64,000 bases of DNA from Steromphala cineraria (taxonomy: Eukaryota > Mollusca > Gastropoda > Trochida > Trochidae): the NCBI GenBank assembly GCA_916613615.1, contig OU744727.1, forward strand, positions 15,136,093 to 15,200,092. Reading direction: 5' to 3'. Under the pieces are notes generated by a model. That model did no database searches, was not told the origin of the DNA, and saw only the letters and a list, made by a program, of their open reading frames with translations. The position numbers were made by a program, and so were the translations under genes. This document shows, piece after piece, positions 34,770-46,900 of the stretch. Numbering within the stretch: the stretch's first letter is position 1; each line of letters starts with the position of its first letter.

Positions 34770-37570
34770 GTAAGTGAAAACAGTTAATATTTTGTGTTTA
34801 TCTATCCAAGAGAAAGTACTAAATGGTAAGTGAAAACAGTTTATGACTTTTATTGCAGGGAGGGCCGTAATCAATATTTGGAAAAAGCAATAATGAGCCT
34901 GTATGACGACTTATGTGGCCAATTTCTGAAAGTTATAATCAGAGATATTTTGACATCGTCAGCCATACAGTGGAAGTGCTTTTCTTTTAAGATGTTTATT
35001 GAAAACATTTTTGAGATAGCAACATGTTTTACGGATATTCTATTAACTAATTAGGTGTTTGTTATGAAAAGTCCCTTTAAAGGTCACAAGACCATTGCTG
35101 AAAGAGTGAAAATCTTTGAAATAATGTTTTACCGATTATAAATTATAGATGTTCATAGATGTGTCAGTTTTCATGTGCCATATGTATGACCTTTCGGATT
35201 ATGTAATGAAGACATTAGTAGGTTGTGGGGTAATTAAACCCTAAAACGCTACCTAAACACCTCAGGGACATCAACCAAGACAAAATAACCTCTTCTTGTG
35301 TGTAACCTGTCAAGTGACCTTTCTGACTTATCTCAATTATTTTCTCTCATATGATTGACCTCGTAGGCACATCAAATACAGAAACTGACAGGTGTCATCT
35401 TACAGTTATATTTGATTTCGTAATAACCTTAAAATTTCAGATGAAAATTATTGTTTTGTTTCTCTATGGAAATAACTAGCATTTTCTAGTCCTCAGTCGT
35501 AAATGATTTATGATTTTGGCTCTATCGATATACGTGGTTAGCAATCGAATAAAAAAAAAATAGTTTGCCATTTGTTTCCCCTAGTTGGTTGATTAAAAGG
35601 ATAGATTTGCGTATGACTGATGTTGATGTATGGTGTAAAACTGTGTATTGCCTTCGTTCTCTTCTGTAGTTTTTAAATGTGGATACTTGCTTTTTGTCCA
35701 TGATTCCCAAAAATTGTGTTGACGTGTTTAATAAGATGTAGTTTATACTGCTTTCTAAACTCTTATTGTATCATTATTGATAAGTTGAATTATGTCTATG
35801 AGGTACTGTTTCTAAGAATCTTGAAAGACTATGCAAACGTATTTTCAAGAATAAATGTTTCACGTAGGATATGTTTATATAAAGAGAAACGAGCATGTCA
35901 TATTTTACAAGTTTTTTTTGGAAACTTTTTATTGCAGATATCCCAGTTGAGTTACTTTTTTTCCGGTTTAAACAGATTATTTAAATTCATATAAGATATA
36001 TATATATTGATTAAAATAACCACTTAAGAAGATTTTACAAAACAAAGGATGCTTTCAAATGGCCTTTACTCCAATAAATTACAATTCCTGTAGCGTAATA
36101 ATGTATAGCCGTTGAGCAGTCTTTACAACCTATCTCAGGCTTGAAATTTGTCATTTTATTATCATCGCTCTTTGCGTGTTTGAGACGTTTAGAATGTAAG
36201 AGACCAGAATTGTTAAGATAACAAATTGAATATACACTAAATTAGATTGTTTTAGAAATGAACGGAATAAGAAGGCTTTGATCTTTGCACAATAAACACT
36301 TTTTTAACTTGGATCTTATTGTCTTATAATCTTTTTTGTATTGCAATGTGAGGATCTTTAGAGTCGGAGCAGTTTTTACATGTATCAATTTTGTATATAT
36401 AGTTTTCAATTTTTTTCTATCTATCTTCATTAAACATATGTTTCAACGTTTTCTTTGTGTCAACTTTTAATTAGAGTGTGTCGTTTGTGATATACTATAT
36501 TATATTTTTAGGAATTTACTTTTACGTTTATCCCCTACTACTAAACATTCTGTGCCAATATGGCAATGGCTATTGTTTTATGACGTCATTCAAATATGTT
36601 ATAATTACTTATTTCCAATAGCCTAGTCAAATTCATTATTTGCAAAACTATACATGAATGTGGATTAATGATGATGATTTAGGTACGGATATGTTCATTT
36701 ATACGCATAAGTTTCATATAATTTTCAAAGAATGTTTTCTTGTTGAAATTATAAAAACATCTGTCTAGTCTGTGCATTTGCTGGCAAATGATTGTTGGCG
36801 TATTACAGCTTACGATCATCTTAGGATGTTAAAAGTTACGTCAACATAATATGTCGGTACAATGTATCACGTCATCATATGTTGTCAATGTGATCTCGTC
36901 ATATCATCTCAACATGACTTCATCGTATTATGTCAACTTGAAGTAATCGTATGACATCACCATACATACATTCATACGTAATTAGCGTTATAACGACATC
37001 AACATGACGTTCATGTATAAAGATGGCGCCATGATGTCCCTATACCGTTATACTGCCCTCAAGATAACATTATTTTGACGCCATCACGACTTGTTTATGA
37101 TAACTTTTGGAAGTCATTAGAATCAGAATGAAGCTTCACCAACTGTAATCAAGACTCTAAAGAAGCTTTTGTTTTGTGTGATGTTTAGTCTGATTAAAAC
37201 GTCCATGATCCGAGGGATAACACTATAGAATTAGTCTATAGGGGTTCGATCTTCATGCAGTCGGGATGTCAAAGGAAGATGCTGTCGGTTTTAATCAGAC
37301 TTAACATTACACTGTATGAAATGAATTATATGACGGAAAGACAAAAGAAGAAATCAGAAGTTCATATTTTTTAATTGTGTAGTTGGAAGAAGAATTGTCA
37401 TTCAAATCTCGTAATTATAAAATATATCTCACAAAATCCAACAAAATCACTATTATGAAATAAACACACACACACATATATATATATATAATTTTTGTAA
37501 CATAAATCAGATTTATTTACAAATGTATATATCAATGAATTTGATATCATAAATTTAAGAATGTCATTCG
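34770..37570. other. Right-arm spacer with block X copy (+ orientation)
   Basis: Mirrors left 7080-9300. It includes the aaatacagaaactgacaggt word near 35378, shared with the tandem units, and the degenerate gacgtcat block at about 36790-37090. A (ta)n/(ca)n run lies near 37465. The small open frames (35522-35710 and others) match no known family. Confidence 0.45.
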
Positions 37571-37576
37571 TTTATT
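37571..37576 (-). terminator. Candidate polyadenylation signal of gene B
   Basis: TTTATT on the + strand is AATAAA for gene B, about 310 bp after its stop and at the position mirrored in gene A. Confidence 0.5.
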
Positions 37577-37886
37577 CAAACAAAACCTGAGTAAATATTT
37601 ATCACAGATATGCCACTCTTATATCAATATCAACTAATATACAAAACCACAACAAGCCAATTGTGCATACTACTTGGCCAATAGATTCAGTTTAAACGAG
37701 CTGTCTATTAATCGTCAAAGCCAATCAATCAATAATATATTTAAAATAACTAATAGATCATTAAGGTGTTTGGCATATAAACGAATCTTGTGTTAGTCAC
37801 AACACATTTCCAAAGGGACATAACTGAAGTAAACTGGATATTGTGTAAAAAGTATCATAGATGGTAAATGGTTGAGTTGTATAAGA

Positions 37887-37944
37887 TCACTTGACATGCA
37901 GGAAAGCTGATCCTCTTGGTGTGTCAGCTATCTTCCTCGACTTG
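37887..37944 (-). CDS. Gene B terminal exon
   Basis: The acceptor is gaatttcag. Because the previous exon (membrane helix) leaves two bases, the frame reads [19 protein letters not shown] and stops at 37887-37889. In gene A the extra 64-nt exon puts this sequence in another frame that stops after six residues. The exon sequence itself is well conserved. Confidence 0.65.
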
Positions 37945-40900
37945 CTGAAATTCAAACGAGACATCATGTGAAGTACAAATCAAGTGTTCACAATATCTTT
38001 TTTACCATGTCCAGTTTGGTTACAGGAATCACATCTATTGAATTCTGTTAAGCTGTTACATATAATTCAAAGTTCATTTTACATAAAATAATCCATATGA
38101 TGAAACAATAGCGCAAAACTTTGGATTACTTTTTTGTAACGTTATAAAAGATAAACTTATTCCATTGGCTCTGTAGCTCATCAGGCTTCATATTTAAATT
38201 TTAAGTAGTTCAGGAGTCTATACAAAAAAAAAATCAGATTTCAGGGCCTTTTGGTTCTGGAGAAGAAGAGGAAAATAGGTGTATATGGCGTGACCCCTGT
38301 GACCCTTATAAGAGGTCACAGGTTCAGCAAAGTAACAAATAATAATACTCACTAGTCCAGGAGTCTATCGGACGGTGAAAGAATGCCATTGACCAGGGGA
38401 CAAAATGTAAGCGCCTTGAGCAACCACGAGTGGTTGGATATGCGCGCTATATAAATATCCATATAATATAATAATATACACAAGATTTCAGCTTTATAAG
38501 CCTTTCGGTTCTGTAGAAGAAGAAGAAAATAGGTTTATAGGGCGTGGCCCTTGTGGTCCTTATTAGGGGTCACAGGGTCACAAAAGTTACAATATATTAT
38601 CCTCACTAGTCAAGGAGTCCATACACATGATTTCAGCTTTCTAAGCCTTCTGGTTGAGGAAAATAAGTCGAAAATAGTTTTTTAGGGTGTGGCCCCTGTG
38701 GCCCTTATTAGGAGTCTATACACAAGGTTTCAGCTTTCTAGGGCTTATGCTTCTGGAGAGGAGGATGAAAATATGTTTTTAGGGCGTGGCCCCTGTGGCC
38801 CTTATTAGGGACCACAGGGCCACCAAAGCTACAATTTGTAATCCTCGCTAGCCAAGGAGTCTGTACACAAGGTTTCAGTTTTCTAGGCCTTATGCTTCTG
38901 GAGAAGAAAGTCGAAAATACACAAAGTTTACGGACGGACGGACGGACGACGGACGACGGACACCATGCCATGCTATAAGCCTATCGAGCCTTACAGGCAA
39001 GATGAGCTAAACATTTCATTGATTCTCTGTTTTATTCTAGCAGCTTCTTTTAACAATCCGTTTAGATGAATGTTCAGTGCCAGTTACAATTGTGAAACGT
39101 GTTTATATTATTCAGACTATTCAGAAAAGAATCATACCTTTTCTTCACAAGTAGGCACGTCAGTCCAATCACAGCAGCAGCCAATAGGAGCCCTCCTAGT
39201 ACTGCCCCTATTATCCACAGTTTTAATTCGTCCTCTTGAGATGTACACGAAGCGTCTTGGGTGGAACAAAAATATGAAAAACTAAATCATTCACATACTT
39301 TATGAGTTCATTGTGACAACACAAAAGCAGCATCTAGCAGCATAACAACAGTAACATCTGAACAAGTGTGTATCTTGAAATGTTATAAGTCTTGCATAAC
39401 TACTATGGACACAAGTCAAAAGTGAACACAGCTCACATACCACCGCCGTAAGTTGACTGCAATTCTACAAATCAATAGCAAAAATGAAATTCGTAACGAG
39501 TTTTTTCTCTGATTGTGAATAAATTACCCAAACTCTAAACACTTGTTGATTCGTACTGTTAACTGTAGATCAACTCCTACCACAGCATATTAAAATCAGA
39601 ATCAACGTTATGCTCGCAACAAGTACAAGGGTAAATTGTTTCTAATCTTAACAAAATGGAGATAAATTTACCAGGAGTATTAAATGAAATGGGATAAAAC
39701 CTTGCAAAGACTCGTCTGTGAAGCAGGACTCTTATTTAGATTTTGCCAGTAGAGTAATCGGGACTAGCCTGTGTTTGATACAGGCCATGGTATAGAATTA
39801 TCAGTCAATCTCACTGATCTGACGTAATATTAAGATGGATCTCTATTGAAATCGGGAGATATGCCAAGCCTCCGGTTCCTCTTTTACAAAGGCATTGTTA
39901 ATATTGAATGAAAAATGTACATATGGTTGAAGATGAATTACATTTCTAAATGAGATGTATTCTTTATGATGATTTTCGTTCTATTTTGTTTGAAGCTGCT
40001 TTTAAACGTATTGGTGCTATTTATGATTTAAATGATAATGAAAAGTTTTTCTAATGAATGAAAGTTCTTTGCAAAATATTTCTTCGATTTTAAATATGTT
40101 TAATGGAAGAGTGATGTTATTGATCTGATTGGGTTACATATTTTGTATTCAAAAACATGTATTAATTAACAGTAAAATGTTCTTTTAGTGTCTCATAAGC
40201 CGTTAATGGCTCGACGCATTGTTTAATAATGTGTGCCATGTTTTGTATATAAAATGTAAGAAAGCGTGTGACACTTTAATACAAAAATATATACTACTAC
40301 TACAACTACTCTTACCCTAAGGAATTGGACTAAAACTAGATGAGCGTTTGCGGGATACCGCAAAAGCAGAGCAGCCCCGGAACTTGGGGTTTCGCCTTAC
40401 CCTGTTCCGCCTTTTACAGGCCTCACCAAATTGGGAATTTTCTCATAACCTTAAACTTTGACACTCAAGGTCACACAATCAATGAACACATTTCATTGAG
40501 TATAACATTATTGTAATGAAATAAAGTGTTAAAAAATAAATTAATCCATTTTCTCCATATATGTTGACCTTGCTGTGACCTTGACCTTCGACAGTTCGTA
40601 CCCAAAACTTTTTGAAAATTTTGTACTTCTCAAGAGATAATATTTACGAAATCTAAACTTCATAGCACAAAAACTTTTCAAGTTATTGTGTTTACAAGGA
40701 ATTGCAATAACTCATATCTCATGACCTTGACCTTTGACCTTCAAGGTCACACAATAATTGAACACTTTTTATTGAGTATAACACTCATGTATTGATTAAA
40801 AGTGATCATAGTTTAAATAAAGCATTTTCGCTAAACCATGCGTAAGTCATGACCTTGCTGTGACCTTGACCTTTGACGGATTGAAGCCAAAACCTTTCAC

Positions 40901-43900
40901 ATTTTTTTTACTATTCCAAGGATGATATATACCAAGTTAGAGCTTCATAGCACAAAAACGTTTCAAGTTACCGTGTTTACAAAGAATTTTGCGGTGATTT
41001 AATAACTCGTGACCTTGACCTTTGAACTTGAAAGTGAACATGTCATAATGATTCCCTGGAAGTATTAACATTTAGACATGTTCATGAGTTCTGAAAAGCT
41101 AAATGGGATAAAGTTATACCCAAATTAGGTGCATTTTGTAATAACTCATATCTCATGACCTTGACCTTTGACCTTCAAGGTCACACAATCATTGAACACT
41201 TTTTATTGAATATAACAATCATGTATTGATTAAAAGTGTTCATAGTTAAAATAAAGCATTTTCGCTAAAACATGCTTACGTCATGACCTTGCTGTGACCT
41301 TGACCTTTGACGGATTGTAGCCAAAACCTTTTCAATTGTTTTTACTTTTCCAAGGATGATATATACCAAGTTAGAGCTTCATAGCACAAAAACTTTTCAA
41401 GTTATTGCGCGTTTACAAGGAATTCTTAGAGTGAATACATATCTCGTGACCTTGACCTTTGACCTTGAAAGTGAATGTGTCAAAATCGTTCCCCCTAGGT
41501 ATGAGTAGTAAGGTATGAATAAGAGTTCTGGAAAGCTTAGTGGAAAAATGTTATAGCTAGTAGTACGAGTGCGGCGGCGGCGGCGGCATTGGAAACTTCA
41601 CAAAAACTGATAGCAGCCCAGTCCTAATAATCAATTGAAGGACAATACAAACCTGATTTTCTGAGCCAAGTTCTTGCAGGCATGGAGGCATCACACGTGA
41701 AGCAGGGGTTCTCAGGATGGGTCTCCCCGTGCTGGACACATTGGCTCCCAACAATACAGGACTTGCTCTGTTAAAAATAAAACTCAGTAGTACGATTTAA
41801 ATATTAACTAATTATGCAATCTTATAACTAATGTTAGACATTTATTGTCATGCTTGATGATGATTATATGTGACATGCTACAAACAGTAAAGGTACATGT
41901 GAAATGCTATGTACAGTGAAACTACATGTGACATGCTACATAAAGTGAAACTACATGGCACATGCTGCATAAAGTGAAACTACATGCATGGGACATGCTA
42001 CATAAAGTGAAACTACATGTGACATGCTACATAAAGTGAAACTACATGGCACATGCTGCATAAAGTGAAACTACATGCATGGGACATGCTACATAAAGTG
42101 AAACTAAATTGGACATGCTACATAAAGTGAAACTACATGCATGGGACATGCTACATAAAGTGAAACTAAATGGGACATGCTACATAAAGTGAAACTAAAT
42201 GGGACATGCTACATAAAGTGAAACTACATGCATGGGACATGCTACATAAAGTGAAACTAAATGGGACATGCTACATAAAGTGGGTGAGGTGAGGTGAGAT
42301 GGGGTTTATCGCCGCTTTCAAGAGTATTTCACTTATATCGCGGCTGCTAGTATTATTGCAGGGAGAAAGCCCGCAGCACTATTGTGGCTATGTATTGCGG
42401 TGAAACCTGCGAGCATCGGCTGGAACATGCAACCATGGGTGGTACTGCACTGAAATTCAGTGTAGCATTGCACCCAAACCTGACTGCGTGTAGAACAGTT
42501 CTCTACTGCAGACAAAGTTGCCGAGCCCCTGGCGGGATTCTACATAAAGTGAAACTACCTGCATGGGACATGCTACATAATGTGAAAATACACGGCACAT
42601 ACTACATAAAGTGAAACTACATTGGACATGCTACATAAAGTGAAACTACATGCATGGGACATGCTACATAAAGTGAAACTACATGGGACATGCTACATAA
42701 AGTGAAACTACATGGCACATGCTACATAAAGTGAAACTACATGCATGGGACATGCTACATAAAGTGAAACTACATGGGACATGCTACATAAAGTGAAACT
42801 ACATGCATGGGACATGCTACATAAAGTGAAACTACATGTGACATGCTACATAAAGTGAAACTACATGTGACATGCTACATAAAGTGAAACTACATGTGAC
42901 ATGCTACATAAAGTGAAACTACATGTGACATGCTACATAAAGTGAAACTACATGGGACATGCTACGTACAGTGAAACTACATGGGACATGCTACATAAAG
43001 TGAAACTACATGCATGGTACATGCTACATAAAGTGAAACTACATGTGACATGCTACATAAAGTGAAACTACATGGGACATGCTACATAAAGTGAAACTAC
43101 ATGGGACATGCTACATAAAGTGAAACTACAAGGGACATGCTACTCACAGTATAAGTACATGTAACATGCTACTCACAGTAAAAGTACATGCGACAAGATG
43201 TCCATTGACGCTACAGGCCTGACACTCCGAGTTGTAGAGGACCAGAGTGCTCTCCTCACTGAACACATCACCGTAGTTAGCTATGGATATCTTGTAGCCT
43301 GATGCAACCACTGAGTCGGTTGGCATGGTGGGCGTGGCTGAGCGTTTCTGTCTGGAGGTGGGGATTGTACAAATGGCTTCAGAGAAACTTTCAATCTCTG
43401 GCGCAGCCTCTTTGGCAGGATCCTTGGTTTGAGAACCATTCGAGAACATCTAAAACAGTTAAATTCGATTGATAGCGAAGTTCAGGTTTCTTTCAAAACA
43501 CAATATTGAATATTTTTTTCTGTTAAGAATGATTCATTAGTGTTAAATGTTTGATCATTGTAAAATGTGGTTTAATGTTGCGAAAATTGACAAATTTTTG
43601 ATACATTACAAACACGCACTGTGCAGGTAAAGCATAACAATAAAAAATATAGTAAACCTCTACCAAATATGTTTAAGCATTTAAACGATCAAATAGTATA
43701 GCTGAGATTAAAGCTTTCGAAAATGAAGTGTAAAATGTAAGTTTTAAGACCTCTTACAGTAAAAGGGACCAATCGACATCTTATTTGACCAAACTCGTCA
43801 AAGTAGTCTCCAATGAGTGCAGTCTCGTTGCAATTTTCTGTTGCTACATCACAGTGCCCATCCCAGTCCATTCCAAGAACACGAGGAGGAACGGATTTGT

Positions 43901-46900
43901 CTCGGGAACAGTCGCTGGATGCGAACCCTTCTTCACAGACACATGCTCCTACAAATTATCGACATATTTCGATCACCTTTCATCAACACGACGTCGTTAT
44001 GTACACTAAGAGCCAAGACAAAAGATGGATTTATATCACACTAAGCGTCAAACTGAAGCCCTAATTATACTGAACAAGAAGATTAAACATTTAACAGCCA
44101 AAACCGTCTTCATCAGTCGATGCCTTGTGTGAGATTAAGACATCAAGTTACTAACGATATCTAGATTGTTTACAGTTCTACCCTGAGACATCAAAAGAAC
44201 ACTGATAGAGGTAAGAAAATGAGAGAGGAAACCATGCAGATGAATTGACAGTATTGTACTGATTCACCCGCCAGCACGACCTTTTCTGCACGTTTTCGCA
44301 TGTATACGAAAATACCCCGACCTCGTTAGGTTTTGTACGACATTGCCAAAATATCGTTCTTTATGGAAATGACACTCTCATTTTCTATATACAGTAGAAC
44401 AATCGGATATAGTGAACAAATTCTTAAGTCCCCTCAGAAGCCCTATGTTTGACAGCTTAACGTGAGCAGCGAACACCGGATAATGCGAACTAAATTCGTT
44501 GGTTCCTTGGCGTTCGTTATATCCGTGTTCCACTGTATATCTTTATTTTACAGAGGAAATATTGATGGAAATAGTATTAATCTGCAAAAAGTGCGGAATG
44601 GCTGAACCTTCTAACCAAAATCTTCTTTAAGTTGATAATATTACCTTTCACACAGGTTCCTCTTCCAGAGCACTCGTTCTCACAGGTGACTTCCAGCAGT
44701 GCTTCACGGATAGAAGGCGCACCGGGCGCTGGCTCCTCCTGGAGAGTCGAGTTCTGTTCTACCTCGTTCATACATAAACTCTTTGCTGATTCAAGGGCGT
44801 GAATCGCAAACGTTGTTCCTCCCGTTAACTGGAAAATATAGACCCAAAATGTATAATAGGATAATTTTTTAAGGACATTCAAAGAACAAGTTTTGATCTT
44901 CATACAATTCTTAGGGGAGAAACTTTTGCATCGGTCGTGTCCTCTTTGACCTTTTTAGCATTGTTTTCATATAATAAACATAGCCAATTACAGAAAGTGA
45001 CAAACCATAATATCCAAGACACAATTCTGTCTGTTTTCATCAAGAATGCTCGCCATTCCTGGTATCTCTGCTAACAGAGTTGCTGATTTGGACTTGTTGA
45101 AGAATTCGTCACAGAAGATGACCGATTCCTCTGTTGTCCATTTCTTTACCTCAGTTGCAGTCTGTAGAAAATGTAGTCAATATATAAATACAGATGATAT
45201 ATAGCGCTATTTTAATCTAACAATGTCTGTTGAAAGATACAAATATCAAGTTGATTAAGTATTCTCTTTCCGTATATATATAAATATAAGCGACTCTGTC
45301 AATATCATCTAATATGAAATTATGAACATGAGTTGAGGTCCCATATATGCCTGGTAATGAGATTGATGAATGGTATATTGGCCATTTTTTAATGTTACAT
45401 TGATAAGCATGTACATTATGAAATAATAGATTGGTTATGTGGTTAATACTTATCTCATAGACACGAGGATTTTATAGAAACAATACTGCCCGAAAAAGAA
45501 TTCCAAGGTCGATCTTTTTCTCTTTGGCCTGTAAAACAGGTATAGACAAAATCCACCAGTTCATAATTGGTCCGGAAACCATATTCTAAGTGATGTCTTC
45601 ATGGAAACAGTCAAATGGTCAAATGGCAGCATTGACCTCATGCAATATGTGAGTCGCGACAGGTTCATTTAACAATCCAAGCACCTCTGGTGGGTAAAAA
45701 TAGATTTGTGGAATTTCGGATCTTTGTGCACTCAGGAAAGCCAGTTTGACGCGAGCTAATATCAGTGCGAGAAGATGCTCTGTAAGTACACAAATCTTCG
45801 CTTCCAATTTTTTTTATGAAATGAATTATTATAAAATAAACAATTGAAATTAAAACGTGCTTTTGATATCAAACGATACGTTGGCACTGTATACTAATGT
45901 TACCAGTTACAAATCGAAGACATATATAAAAAGAAGTTGTTTATCATCAACCAGAATCATCGCTATGGCGCGAAGTTAACGTTCGATCTCCTTAAATGGA
46001 AACAATTGTGTTACAAAGAGAGGGCATATAACAGTTTCCATCATACATCCTTTTCTCTCTCACAACGCTTTTCTTTCCTTCTTTCGAATCTTTTCTGCCT
46101 GATCAGTCAACATTCTATGGGGTGTGTTTAAGGGCTGAAAAGTATTGCTGACAACACGGTTAAACCCAAACTCACTCACGCATCCAAAACTACTTTCTCT
46201 CCTTTTTTGTATCACGCTTCCACATTCGTCCAAAACCATAATCATCCAGAACATTTGGTAGCAGAGCGTGGTTGTCATATTGTCATGCATACTACGCTGT
46301 ATTCACATTTTTAGTTTGCTCAAAAGGTTAATGTTAAACTTTGAACACAAACATTGAGAAATATGTCCCAAACGGAACTCAAAGTATCTGTTTTTACAGG
46401 TAATCAGGAAATTGTTCAGTTAAGCGTAAGAAAACCACTTGCAAAACGGCTCTTACGAAATGTAGAAATAAGTTATCTTCACTGCTGGAAAAGGAATTGC
46501 CTGATCGTAGGCAAATTAGATGTTTGATTGATGAAGTCAGCTCTCTTCAAATAGACGCAGTTGATGTGATGATATCTTTGCAAATTCTCTATCAAGAGAC
46601 TGATAACTTAGAGCTTGCTAAGAGAACCAGTCAGGAAATTGATTTGCTTGAGGCAGTAACTGAAGAGGCAGTTGAAAAGGCCGAATTGTTGCTTAGGAAC
46701 ACATTCAGTTATGCTGGTACCTCAAATAGGTCTTGTAGGGATAACACGAAGCAGTTGAGGAAAGATGAAAATCCAAATAGCCTTCAGCCACAGAGACATG
46801 ATTTTGAAATTCGCCAGCCTATTAGACAACAGGCTGATAAAACTGAGTTGATTTATCAAGCCTGTGGTGAGACTGTAGGTATTGGTCAGGATATTTGGAG

